From positions 1 to 42,980 of the forward strand of contig RCNN01000267.1 in the NCBI GenBank assembly GCA_003667245.1: a DNA stretch of 42,980 nucleotides, given 5' to 3'. The notes beneath the pieces were generated by a model that saw only the letters and a program-made list of their open reading frames with translations, was not told the origin of the DNA and searched no databases. The stretch is from Heterostelium multicystogenum (Eukaryota > Evosea > Eumycetozoa > Acytosteliales > Acytosteliaceae). Both the position numbers and the translations under genes were made by a program. Within the stretch, counting starts at the first letter, position 1. Every line of letters starts with the position of its first letter. This document shows positions 1 to 10,882 of the stretch, in pieces.

Positions 1-2076
1 AATTTTTTTTGGAAGAAATAGTACAGTTATAAATAAATAGATATATAGCAGCGAGACCTCTCGATTAATTTCCAAATACAGCCTACACAACGGGATTGAT
101 TATTCCACTCGAAAAATTCAGTTCACTAACCCATAAAAATAAAAAATTGCCCCATCCCGATTGAATTACAATAATAATAAGGTCGCAACTCTATATTCAA
201 TTTGGAATGATGTTGGCATTTTTATTGTTGTGAATGAAGTTTCCTTCTCTCCATTCCCGCCACACCAACCAACAAAATTATTTAAAGTGTTAACAGTTTG
301 GAATTGAAAAATAGAAATTTTTGTTGCAGTTCAGTTCAATTGAAGTCATCAATTAACGATCAAACTGTAAAAGTAAATTTACAAACTACAAAGTAGAATT
401 AATTTAGAAATCAATCGGTCACAATCAATCTTAATTTAGATCGATCTCTTTCTGTTTTTTTGTGGTTAAATAACAATTAAATCATGGTATATTCTCTTTT
501 ACTTGATGTAAAAGAAATTCACAGAATTCTCGGTTGTAGTTTGTACTTTCTTCATCATATCCGATTATTTCTGTATTGTGCGCCCTACTCTTTTATTAGT
601 AAATCTTATAAATTATCAATCACCCCCCCCCCACCACTCAATCATCAGATCAAAATTCAGCCAAATAATCGATATTAATTTTAGAATTAGTACCCAAAAA
701 AAAAACACAAACATGTTTAATTTTAAAATTAAACATCACATCAAAATTTATTAGTTTCAAGAAAAACAACTTGAATCCAACCCCTATCTCTATATTCACC
801 AAATCACTTCTATATGTATTACATATCTCACATCAGCACTACCATACTTTTTTAATTAATAATAATAATAACAACAATAACAACAATAACCCATTTGAAG
901 TAACAGTAAATAAATAAAAATCACAACAACGAAACAATATCAACAACCCCACAATCACAACAACACTAAATATACAGCTGATAATAGTAACAATAGCATT
1001 ACTATATTTATATTTATTATTATTATTATTAGTGTTGATTTTAGTTGAAATCTATTTTGAATTTGTATAATTGTTACTACATTATTATTATTATTATTAT
1101 TTCTCTATCAATAACAACAAGAACAAGAGCAACAACAATACAATTGTATATTTATTTTCTGTAAAAAGTTGTAAAATTCACAATGCTGGTAGAGTGAGAG
1201 AATTGAACAACAACAACAACAACAATAATAATAACAATCAGCAATTCAATAACAATAGGAATATAAAAAAAGTAATTTAATTTATTCCATTTTTTATTTA
1301 GAAAGATTATTATTATTTACCATTCATAACAAACAAACAAACAATCAATCAATCAATAATACTTTACTTACTTGTTTTGCTTGTGCTGCTGTTTAGTTGT
1401 CCGATTATTGATTGATATTGTTGCTGTTGAGTTAAATTAATTTAAATTATCTATCTATCTTCTCATCTCACATCTTATTGATCAATAAGGTTTTGTTTTT
1501 AAATATTACATTTGATATATCATATCCCACAACACAATTAAATAATCCAACAACCATCAGTCACCATTTATACAAAAGAGAGAGAGTGATAATAATAATA
1601 ATAATAATATTAATAATAATCAATCCAACAAAATATAAAGAATTTTAAAGTCATAATCAACTATAAAATTTTATTATTTAACCTTTTTTAATATTAATAT
1701 TAATTTTATTTAATTTTTATAGTATAAAAATAACTAAATAATATAACATTAGCAACAACAGTAGTATTAAAGAAAGAAAGAAAGAAAGATAGAGTACAAT
1801 CTGACAAATGTTGTATAATTGTTGTTCAATTGAAATATGATATGATCAATTGATTTTTAGGATAATAATATAATAATACAGAATAATAATATTAATAATC
1901 AATAATAATAATATTAATATTGATAGTAATAATAATAATAGTTTCGACAAGTGATTTCCTTGTTAAATAATAATAGGGAAACCTAAATTTTCAAAAACAA
2001 ACAAAATAATAATAATAATATTAGAACCAGATAGTCAAACTTTGAAATTGTACAAGAGTCATACAATTTTACAACA
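1..2076. other. AT-rich intergenic leader
   Basis: No supportable gene. The stretch consists of AAT/ATT and CAA-type simple repeats, an AAAG microsatellite near 1768-1790, and a run of ten C at 623-632 that stands out in this AT-rich DNA. Two matches to the dictyostelid DUSE consensus (A, A/T, CCCA, C/T, AA) occur at 128-136 and 1524-1532, but no recognisable small RNA lies 60-90 bases downstream of either. It probably holds the promoter and 5' leader of the PP2C gene. An ATG-initiated 64-codon ORF at 484-678 has no coding character. Confidence 0.6.
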
Positions 2077-5000
2077 ATGATGGAATCTTCAAAGTTTAAA
2101 ATATTACCAAACTCTATAAAGATACAATATGATGGAAGTCAATTATCTACACACATGGCAAATGGTGGAGTCGTTGGAAATAAACATTTGAAAAAAAGCT
2201 TTGAATTCATATAATGTCAACAGTGATTTGGAACATTCGATTATAGATGACAATGCCACCGTTATCGAAGTGTGGCTTGAATCGAACCAGGCACTGTTTT
2301 CCAATCTAAAGATGACCGCTATCTATATATGTGTTGACTCTGAGTCGAGTCGTGTCAGCGCTGTTTTAAATACCAACCCATTTGCATCGGTTTCAAAGTG
2401 GAGAAAGAATATTTTCGTCTATGGTATCATACTGGAGGGAATGGGCAGAAAATACCAAACATATAAAGACTACTTTTCTTCCAATTCCAACACCGGCCAA
2501 CAACACCAATGGAAATACATCTACTTCATCGAACGGTAATGGATCTTCACTTTCTACATCACCTGGAAATAGTCCGACATCAAGTACCGCTTCGTTGCCA
2601 TCATCGGCCTCTGCAATGGCTGTGGGCAACGGTTCAGCATCGATTTCATTCAACCAGTTTGCAGATGTCGCCAGCACTAGCAGCAGTAGCAGTAGCGTTG
2701 GATCTCCTTCAAACTCATCTTTCACACAATCATTTTCTAGCGCAAGCAGCATCACCTCGGCCAGTAGCCAAAACAACCAAACAAATCAACAGCCAGGTTT
2801 AATTTCCTTTTTTAACAATGTCATACATAAAGTTACACCACCACAGGGACAACAGCAACTGATAGACAATATCCAGTATCTCTTGATCCAGAGTATCCAG
2901 AGAGCACTTAGTAACTTTGTTAATAGCATTCAACGCGATCGTCTCTACTATAATCAAGTGATTTCTTACAAGAAGAACGAGGGAATGTACCTTCCCACTT
3001 TGTTCCTCTCACATGCTGGATACTCCCCTTATGTATCACCATCTAGTATCTCTCCACCCATCTCTACCCCTCCCAGCAGTAGCAATACACTTTCGATCCC
3101 TGGCTCCAGCAATACCAGCATATATGGCTCTCCGCTCAGTTCTTCGCCAAACTCCTCAGTGATGTTCCTACCCATGTCGAGTTCACCATCAAGCCATACT
3201 ATTGTCATTTCTGATCCACCATCTCCACCACAGGACCATCAGCTAACCGACGAAGAGGACAGCCTTTCATCCTCACCTAACTCCTCCTCTGATATTTCTA
3301 TAGTAATAACCAACACACCAAGCATCCCCCAATCGAAATTTTTATCATACAACAACGTCATCCATAACATCATAGGCAACCATCATTACAATAACTTTGC
3401 CCCTAAAAAGACAACACCCATCTTGACCAACAATATTGTTCTAGGTGGAAGCAGGCAGTCCAAGTCAACTTCGTCCGACAACAATAGCACTGACGTTCCA
3501 AATAGTTCCATAACCAACAGTAGCAATATTTCAGCTGATAAATCATTACCAAGTTCATTACCATCGGCCAGCCCCATTAACACACCGACTTCATCATCAT
3601 TCATGCATACAAAGCCACGTGGACTAAAGCAATCAAAAGAGTTGGGTGAGAGACCATCCATCTCAATTTATGAAACCAAAGATGGCCAAGGATGTGCAGC
3701 TATATCCTCACTTTATGGTTGGGATTTCGAAAAGAAGGAGCGTTCCGGTGAGCCATTTGCTGATTGTTTCTCACTTTCCACAATGTCACATCCAAACTTA
3801 CGTGCTGCTCTTACAATTGCCGACGGTAGTGGACTAGGACCCGATGCTCATAGAGCTGCTACAATGTCTGTACTTGGTGCAAATGATTATTTAGATAATA
3901 TAAGTATGTAATTTATATTCAAAACTTCTATATTTAGCTAACATGATTATTATAGGTTCTATTGAAATAGCCACAACAAATGATCTACTCACTGTAATTG
4001 GAAATGCAATTATGGAAGGTCATATGAGAATCATTGAGGATGAATATTACCAAAAGAAAGAAATACACCTTGAACCAAAGGGAGCCACAACATTTTGTAT
4101 AGGCTGTCTTGGTCAAACCAAAAATATTCTTCAGAATCTTTCATCTTCATCCTCATCTTCGTCCACTAGAGAAAAGAAAGATGTAGCTTCAGAGCTCAGA
4201 GCACAACAGTTCTCTAGACCACTTCCACCTCCTCCACCCAAACCAAAAACTCTATCACCAAATGAAAGCAGTGAACAAGTACCCAAAAGAAAAAATAGTA
4301 ATTTAAATCCAACAACCTCATCATCAAACAATAATAATCAAGTGTATAGTCAAAATAATGTAGATAATAACAATAATAATAACAATAATAATAATAATAT
4401 TCAATTGGAAAGTGATGAGGTAGAGGTATCAAATGCAAATATTTTGGATTACGAAATTGATGCGCCACAGATTACAATTAATGAGTTGCCTGCCAAAGTT
4501 GAGTCGATTTTAGAGGAAATTCAGTCCATTGAGATCAAGCCTTCAAGACTATCGATAACACTTACTTCCGAACAAAAACAAAAAGAGACACAAGACAACA
4601 TAATCGAAGAACCACAATTAAATGAAGAAGAACCACAAAAATCACCGAGACCATCAACAACATCCTTTGAGAATAATGATCAACCACCAGCTAACGACGA
4701 GCAAACAGAACACCATACACACCTACAAACAGAGCAATGTTCATGTGAGCAACACAACAATAACAACAACAACAACAATGATACATGTACAGTCAACAAT
4801 ATCATCGATGAATCTAACAGCACTCAAAACAATATCACCAAGAAAGTTAAAACCAATTCCACCACCAAGAACATTCAAATCTCTTTCAAAATCACCCTCC
4901 AATTCGAGTATTGCTTCAAATGTCAGATTCAACAACTAGCAGCGGTAGTAGCACAACTAACCCTGGAACCCCAAGGCTTGCCAGTACAGATGGCCAATGG

Positions 5001-5698
5001 TTCTTTATGGTAGGATCTGTCGGAGACTGCAGAGCTTTCCGTTGGAGTTGCACATCAAAGAAGGTAACTGAAATTACCAATGTCAAACCAACAAGAAACT
5101 TTAATGAAGCCGGTGGTCAGCTCGGTTGGATGTGGGGTGGCGATGAAGGAATTTGGCCATACAAACGCATCAGACTATCTTACCGACCCCCGTCAAGAAC
5201 TCAAGACGAACTAATCAAAGCAAAGAATGAGAAATCCAGACCCAACCTGAAGAATCTACACTTTGGATTGGTATTGGTAAACCCAGGTGATCGTGTATTC
5301 ATTGCTTCCGACGGTGTCACTGACAACTTTTTGAACATGAATCCATCAATCAATGAAGATAAGCAAGTGACCAAGGAAGAATTAGAATCCAATATTTCAA
5401 ATTTCATCAAGTCTCTACCCTCCGAAGCCACAATGTCTTGTGATCGTCTCTGCCAAGCAATCATCACACACTGCCTCGAAAAGACACAAAATTTCAGAAA
5501 CATTCAAGAGGAAATGAGTAGGACTCTTCTAAAGATGAAGGAGATTGAAAAAGCCGGTGAGACCGATCTTTCAAGCGACCAAACCTATCAATCACTCAAG
5601 AAGAACTATTCCAAATTAGCAAACAGTATTAGACATATCAATATGGTAAACCTGATCATTCCTCAATCGTTATGTACGAAGTTCCTCAATTAAATTGA
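2077..5698 (+). CDS. PP2C-type (PPM) protein phosphatase, divergent, with large low-complexity insert
   Basis: Predicted metal-dependent Ser/Thr phosphatase, about 1190 residues. The N-terminal ~115 residues are globular but unrecognised, followed by about 400 Ser/Pro/Asn-rich residues. PP2C motifs follow in order: ADGSGLGPDA in place of the usual DGHGG, KGATTFC, then VGSVGDCRAF, ASDGVTDNF, and GKPDHSSIVMY near the C-terminus. The metal-binding Asp positions look conserved. About 285 low-complexity residues (Ser, Pro and Asn runs, roughly 4131-4990) split the catalytic fold between the second and third motifs. One intron, 3904-3955, has a GTATGT donor, a CTAAC-like branch site and a TATAG acceptor. 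The reading frame breaks near 2197 (A run), about 2410-2440, about 4750-4910 and about 5643; the last break is needed to reach the GKPDHSS motif and the TGA at 5696. The ATG at 2077 is the first of two in tandem. Family assignment is secure; activity and substrate are unknown. Confidence 0.8.
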
Positions 5699-5965
5699 TA
5701 AAATAAACAATATTAATTTATTTATATAGCTAATAACAACTTGTAAAGTAGAGAATGAGTTGAAGTTTTATTAGTTTTGTTTTTTGTGCTGAAAATTTAG
5801 TGTTTCAACAGTGGACTGTTACGTATTTAGAAGCAACAGAAGATTTTTAAGAGTACACCAATGGTTTAAGTAGTTGAGGGCTTTCGCTTGTCAATTTACA
5901 TATTCTTCATGGCGGGATGGTGGGGTATTTTTGACCGCAAGCGGTAACATAGACCTAAAAAGTTT

Positions 5966-6045
5966 GCAAGCTGTGAGATTCGAACTCACGAACCTTGCGG
6001 ACTAGAACTTGAGTCTAGCGGATTTAACCACTTTCCTAAGCTTGC
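5966..6045 (-). tRNA. tRNA-Leu (anticodon CAA)
   Basis: Class II tRNA on the minus strand, without intron. The acceptor arms GCAAGCT and AGCTTGC pair over 7 bp. The anticodon stem CTAGA/TCTAG encloses loop CTCAAGT, giving anticodon CAA (reads UUG, Leu). A variable arm CC-GCAA-GG and a T arm GTGAG-TTCGAAT-CTCAC (B box) follow. Downstream on the minus strand lies a five-T Pol III terminator (5956-5960). CCA is not encoded. A short palindrome, ACCGCAAGCGGT, sits further downstream near 5935-5946. Confidence 0.95.
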
Positions 6046-6284
6046 ACTGTTGAATGCAAATAAAATTTTTTATATCTTATAACAATGCTCAATTTAATTA
6101 ATCCACAAAAGAGTGAGTATATATGTTTAGAATCTGTGAATTTTTGTTTCTATAAGAATAATTTTCTAAGTTTAAAACCCCAAATCAAAATACTGGAATA
6201 TTAAAGTGACTACCACGTTTGCACCTATTGTGATTTCCTATATAAATCTGGAGACAAAAATATTTGATATTATTTTAACTTTAA

Positions 6285-7867
6285 ATGAACACATTAGATG
6301 AATCTAAATTTTGATCAGGCCCAAAACAGTGTCAATCATTGTCGTTGGTTGCGGTAGCAGAGGATATGTATACACACTGTACGCACACGAAAGACCCAAC
6401 AGACTGAAAGTAATAACTGCTTTGAATTCAACCTCACCAAACTTAACTCATTGACACCAATCACATTGATTTGTTTGCCATATAGGTAGCGGCTGTTTGC
6501 GATCCAATCAAATATAGAAGAAATAAGTTGGGTAGTGCCTTTTCTCTGCCTGAAAACAGGATCTTTGAAGATTGGAATGATATTGTAAAATTAGATAAAG
6601 TAATTATAAAAATAGATTTGTTATCCTGTAACAGTCGCACCAATGATTATTAATCAAAGATTGCAATCTGTTAGTTTGCAGATGCAGTGTTGATTGCAAC
6701 ACCTGATCAACTTCATGCAGAGCCAGCTATCGCATTTGCAAATAAGGGATACCATATTCTGGTTGAGAAGCCAATGGCAGTAACCCAAGCAGATTGTGAC
6801 CGTATGGTCAAGGCTGCAAAGGACAATAATGTCATCTTTGCAGTGTGTCATGTTTTGAGATACACTCCATACAACTTGAAAATCAAATCACTTATTGATG
6901 AAGGATATGTGGGTAAAAGTTCTGAACATCCAGCATTTGGAGCCGGTTGGATTCTACCACAATGCACACTCCTATGTCAGAGGCAACTGGAAACGTGATG
7001 ACACTTCGACATTCATGTTGATGGCCAAGTCATGTCATGATTTGGATCTAATCAATTTCTTTATGAATTCGAAATGCAAGTAAGTAGATGATTTAATGCA
7101 TGCCAATCTGGGTTCTCATCAGACAAACTAACAAATATGCTTTGCAGGAAAATATCATCGTTTGGATCGTTGACTCATTTCTCAAAAGAACACAAGCCAA
7201 AAGAAGCAGGAAATGTTACTAGATGCTTGGATTGCTCAATCAATACTAAATGCCCATACAGTGCCAATACCATCTACTTGACTTACTATCCATACAAGAG
7301 AGAATGTTTGGTGCCCGACAAAGAGCCAACTATTGAGAACGTCAAAGAGTCCCTTAGAAATGGACCATATGGTGTATGTGTCTACGAAAGCGACAACAAC
7401 GTAGTTGACCAGCAAGTTGTCAACATGGAATTCGAAGGTGGCAAAACCTGTTCGTTCTCAATGATTGCATTCACCGAGGAGATATGTGAAAGAAAAACCA
7501 GAATTCATGGTAGTCATGGCCAATTGATATGCGATGGTCACACCATCATTTGGGATGACTTTAAAATGGGTGACAAAGAGATATTTAAGCCAGGTAAATA
7601 TAAATAGACATACTAATAGGTTGATAATTAACTAATTCCAAAACACATATCATCATTATTACGTATATGTAGAGTTGGTATCGAATACAAAGATGACTGG
7701 ACACAACTGTGCTGATTACTACCTCATGAGGGCATTTGTGTATGCCGTTGCAAAGAATGATCCAACTCAAATTCTTTCCGGTCCAGATGATACACTTCTC
7801 TCGCATACACTTGTTTTTCAAAGCTGAACAGGCAAGAGTTGAAAATAAAGTAGTTGTATTTGATTGA
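6285..7867 (+). CDS. Gfo/Idh/MocA-family NAD(P)-dependent oxidoreductase
   Basis: Probable NAD(P)-dependent sugar or inositol-type dehydrogenase. The Rossmann signature VVGCGSRGY lies near the N-terminus. The family motif [10 protein letters not shown] carries the catalytic-site EKP, and HAEPAIA precedes it. Later segments [20 protein letters not shown] and the Cys-containing [14 protein letters not shown] resemble the eukaryotic branch of the family. Four introns fit canonical GT-AG sites: 6410-6485, 6600-6674, 7080-7147 and 7594-7672. Three single-base frame breaks are visible: a short T run at 6309-6312, an extra A at 6915-6918, and an extra T at 7814-7818. Correcting the last gives ...[17 protein letters not shown] and TGA at 7865. 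The start ATG at 6285 gives MNTLDESKF just ahead of the Rossmann fold. The substrate cannot be told from sequence. Confidence 0.87.
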
Positions 7868-7920
7868 TCAAATAGTAGATTTATTTACAATATATGATAT
7901 TATTATTATCGTCTATCTTC

Positions 7921-8420
7921 TTAGTTGCCATTGTTTGGAGTGGTCGTTGCATGCTGATCAAACCAACTGTTAATTTTATCAGCGTTTTTTACAATCATGT
8001 TAAACTGATCTCTGTCCAATGTTATACCTCGTTTAGTTGGAAGTATCTTTCCATTTAACTCTGATTCGTAGTAAACTCTTATATCTAATTTGGGCTCACC
8101 AGTAAAAGTAGAGATTGATACCTTCTTCTTGTGTCCTAAATCAATGGACTGTCCTGCCTCAATAGAACCCATCATATCTTGCTCAAAATTATCATTCTTG
8201 CTTGCTGTGTTCTTTGATTGTTGTTGTTGTTGTTGATGTTGGTTTGAAAATGGTGAGCTGGGAGGTACAAACAGCAGATTGTTGTTGGTCTTTCAATCTC
8301 TTTTGATCATCCTCTCTAAAACTTTTTAAGCAATTCAGCTGTAGATTTAGAGGTAGCATAGGATCTTCTGAATACAATCAGTGTATTCCTTTCAACACTC
8401 AACTTTGTTAATCTGATCAT
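7921..8420 (-). CDS. PC4/Sub1-type ssDNA-binding protein with likely mitochondrial presequence
   Basis: The C-terminal ~75 residues match the PC4 (Sub1) coactivator fold: VSISTFTGEPKLDIRVYY, then PTKRGITLDRDQFNMIV and a terminal helix. PC4 proteins bind ssDNA and act in transcription. The start ATG (complement of 8418-8420) follows an in-frame TAA. The first ~33 residues (MIRLTKLSVER...FRRSYATSKS) are basic, Ser/Thr-rich and free of acidic residues apart from one or two Glu. They contain an RRSY|AT motif like mitochondrial processing sites (R at -3, Y at -1). A Lys/Gln-rich linker with a CAA run joins the two parts. Two single-base frame breaks lie in the linker region (about 8325-8330 and 8280-8285), so the connection of presequence to PC4 domain is inferred. 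The gene is convergent with the oxidoreductase, whose stop is 53 bases away. Confidence 0.78.
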
Positions 8421-9110
8421 TATTTATAACAAATAAACTTGTCAAGATAAATTAATGTTTTTGTTGTTCAACCAAATTATATTATTTTACACATAGAAAT
8501 TAAAACTTTAAAAAACAACCAAATTTGTTTCATTGTTGTTGCCATCTTATTCTCAGGTGTTAAAACTTATCTATATTTCAATCAATATATAGACTCCTCA
8601 AAATAAAACCAAAAGTAATAAACAAATAATCAAATAAATGAATCTAAAATGGTAGAAATTTGGATCTTTTCAAAGATCAAAATTATCAAGATAAGTTCAC
8701 ATATCTGTGATATTGTATGTCAAATCTGAAATCAAAGTTGGAAAAAATATCTTTGATTTTACAACAATCTTGAATATGAAAAACTCATGACGTCACTCGT
8801 GACGTCTTGGTCGTAAGAAATCCCTTGTATCTGAGCTAGAAGTTGTATTATCTAATTATACTCAGTGGATTAAAGATTAAAACATGTTTTTAAAAGAAAT
8901 ATTATATTATTAATATTTCAATATAAATAAAACCAATAAAAATATATTCTCTAAATCAAATTAAGTTAATATAAAAGTATCAATTTCTTTTTTGATTTTA
9001 CAGTGATATTTGTTGAATTGAAATTTCAACACACAAATATACAAAGGTCTAAATATCTGTATTCATTTGAACCATTTGTTTGAAATTTAATTGTTACCCA
9101 CAACTACCAC
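8421..9110. other. Intergenic, divergent promoter region
   Basis: AT-rich stretch upstream of the PC4 gene. It contains the GACGTCAC inverted repeat annotated separately and a short inverted repeat GATCTTT-TC-AAAGATC near 8659-8675. No coding sequence was seen. Confidence 0.5.
8788..8806. promoter_or_regulatory. CRE-like TGACGTCA site within an inverted repeat
   Basis: A perfect inverted repeat, GACGTCAC-TC-GTGACGTC (8789-8806), begins with a full TGACGTCA octamer at 8788-8795. TGACGTCA is the classic bZIP (CREB/ATF) binding site. It lies about 370 bases upstream of the PC4 gene start. The tandem half-sites could bind bZIP dimers; the role is inferred from sequence only. Confidence 0.4.
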
Positions 9111-9275
9111 CTAAATGAATAAATACGGGTTTGCTGCATTATAGCTAACGATGATTAATGATTTTGTTTTATCATTTGGTGATAACCTAATGAACCATCC
9201 ACTAACGGATTCTTTGCAAAAGAAGTTTCTACCACGTTCTAAAATTAATAGTCATTTAATCTTTTCAGCATGATG
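9111..9275 (-). pseudogene. SH2-like coding fragment, probable relic
   Basis: On the minus strand one frame reads 55 codons from 9275 to a TAG at 9111-9113 with a single internal TGA (9252-9254). The translation begins HHAEKIK, then LLILERGRNFFCKESVSGWF, then IRLSPNDKTKSLIIVSYNA. This has the look of an SH2 domain: AE-x-LL, then G-x-F-x-x-x-x-S, then a GWFIRL strand. The lower coding potential upstream and the in-frame stop suggest a decayed gene or the last exon of a gene with undetected upstream exons. Sequence errors like those elsewhere in the window could also explain the stop. SH2 identity is tentative. Confidence 0.35.
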
Positions 9276-9648
9276 GGAATTACAAAAATTAGATATTTAA
9301 TAAATTTTTTGTTTTTTATTTTTTCAACAAAACAATCTCTAGACATGAAGAGATGATATTTTTGAAGGATGAAAAATTCCAAAAAAGAGACCATAGGTGA
9401 TGACAACTGATACCAACTGTTTGGACTTTGATGCAGATTGGAGAGTTGTGGGTGGGTCTAATTCTTTGTGTACTTGGGTTATGTCTAGGAGTGGTAGGAT
9501 TTTGAGTTGATTTGATTATCAATTTTATTTAATTAAATGAATTTATGATTTGATGGATTGTCTTTCCTAAGCTATTTAAGAGCCCAGTGAAACATTTGTA
9601 CACTCATCAAATAATCTAATCTTAAACACATATATATAAAATTTTAAA
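9276..9648. other. Intergenic, promoter of the His-rich gene
   Basis: Contains a minus-strand ORF (9316-9522) without convincing coding character; it could be a continuation of the SH2-like relic. The last ~110 bases hold a TATA-like tract (TATATATAAA, 9631-9640) just ahead of the ATG of the His-rich gene. Confidence 0.45.
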
Positions 9649-9962
9649 ATGGTAAATATTATATTATATTATTCATACAGTTCAAGTAACAATTTAAAGG
9701 ATTAATAATTCTAATATATACGATTGTTTTGGTTAATTATAGACTCACCACTACGTAACTTATTGGCATCACGACGGTCGTTTGCACCACAGCACTCATC
9801 ATCACGAACACGACGCTCACAAGGAGTACGAACACAAGAAGCACCACGGTCACTCTTGCTGCCGTTCTCCACAACGGTCATGTTGTACACATTCATCACG
9901 GTCACCATGGTCACCAATTCGAACACGAGATTGTCCACCACTTCAAGCATCACGGTTGGTAA
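9649..9962 (+). CDS. Small histidine-rich protein
   Basis: Predicted protein of about 73 residues with roughly one third His. The proposed first exon is only the ATG (9649-9651), followed by a GT-AG intron, 9652-9742. Exon 2 reads THHYVTYWHHDGRLHHSTHH, then KKHHGHSCC, and after a one-base frame break near 9866-9868 continues LHNGHVVHIHHGHHGHQ, EHEIVHHFKHHGW and TAA at 9960-9962. The two halves look like diverged copies of an HH/GH-rich unit. The composition recalls dictyostelid hisactophilin, a pH-sensitive actin-binding protein, but it is shorter and I do not see the beta-trefoil pattern. Metal or proton buffering is a guess from composition. The consistent His periodicity on both sides of the break supports it being coding. 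Confidence 0.6.
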
Positions 9963-10080
9963 ATTATTATTGTGTAAATAGTAGACTTGACTTCCAAATG
10001 AAATAAAATATATAAATATTTTGTTCCACTATTATATCATTCAATTGTATCTTTTTTCATATCTTGAAATTTTATTGTGA

Positions 10081-10670
10081 TTAATAGGGTTTATTCAGAG
10101 CGGATTTGTTTTTGGTTTCCAAGATTGGTGAGGTCAACCTTTGGTTCCATTTGAACTCATTTCTTTGTTTTAGTTGTTTTCCGACTTGATTTTTAAGTAA
10201 TTCTAGGCGTGAATGATCCAGAGTAACTCCATACCAAAGACATTACCATATACTTAAGAATCAGTCCAAAACATATGATTTCTACTTAATTTTCCTAAAT
10301 AAAGTCTCAAAGGTACTATCTCTCTTTCCTGAGATCTAACCATTTATGTGACCAAATATACACTTTAATTATAAACTATGGAAATAATGTTTGAATAATA
10401 GAACTAGTATAGTCAGAACAAATAGTTAATGATGGATGACCTTGCCCTAAGGGTAAAAAAACGGTCTTTTAAATACAAAGACAGCTTTGATTAATTTGAG
10501 AACTTAACTTGTATTTATGACATTTTGGAGTCAAATAAAACAACAAGTTAGCGCTCAATATTGGGAAAGACCGTGGAATGGGGATCTGGGACATCGAAAC
10601 CAAAAACAGCTTATTTGGAAGGGATAATACTAGATTAGTGCACCTAGATTCATTTATCTAACTAACCTAA
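10081..10670 (-). pseudogene. Unrecognised coding-like relic
   Basis: Several minus-strand frames are coding-like over about 590 bases and can be chained through small breaks. A C-terminal block ends at TAA 10081-10083: GVTLDHSRLELLKNQVGKQL, then EFKWNQRLTSPILETKNKS. Before it lie VPLRLYLGKLSRNHMFWTDS and IWSHKWLDLRKERE. Further upstream is LPLGQGHPSLTICSDY, and a ~66-codon open stretch (about 10470-10668). No domain is recognised. It could be a decayed gene, a mobile-element remnant, or a real gene hidden by sequencing errors. The most upstream part is the least certain, because the plus strand also has short open frames there. Confidence 0.35.
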
Positions 10671-10710
10671 AGCTAGATTGAGTCAATCAACAAGGAAACC
10701 AATGGTTTAC

Positions 10711-10730
10711 TTTTTTTTTTTTTTTTTTTT
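10711..10730. repeat. Homopolymer T20 tract
   Basis: Twenty T on the plus strand (A20 on the minus strand), between the coding-like relic and the tRNA-Ser gene. It could be an A-tail scar of a retroelement inserted near the tRNA, as dictyostelid TRE elements do, or a simple slippage tract. No target-site duplication was identified. Confidence 0.6.
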
Positions 10731-10772
10731 AATCATCCAGGTGATTATAATTTATTAATTAAATAATAAATG

Positions 10773-10882
10773 GTGAGGGTCAGAACCTCACAGTGTTTCT
10801 ATAAATATATATTCACGACAACAAAGGGACAGTCGTGATTGTCCGAAAATGGTTACAAAATTCCTCAAACCCCGCATGAGGA
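10773..10882. other. Cluster of three hairpins downstream of tRNA-Ser, first one T-arm-like
   Basis: Three stem-loops follow in 110 bases. (1) 10773-10791: a 6-bp stem GTGAGG/CCTCAC with a 7-base loop that on the minus strand reads TTCTGAC, like a tRNA T arm. (2) 10813-10838: a 7-bp stem TCACGAC/GTCGTGA with a 12-base loop. (3) 10862-10882: a stem TCCTCA/TGAGGA with a 9-base loop. They lie 24-133 bases past the 3' end of tRNA-Ser, on the same strand. Many Dictyostelium tRNA genes carry an extra downstream B box; hairpin 1 is a candidate, though its loop deviates from GGTTCRANNCC at two positions. Confidence 0.35.

Noticed and set aside
128..136. DUSE-like AACCCATAA
   Set aside because: No box C/D, class I RNA or other small RNA features found 60-90 bases downstream.
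484..678. ATG-initiated 64-codon ORF in the upstream leader
   Set aside because: Composition follows the AT-rich background and a C10 homopolymer; no homologous motif or splice context.
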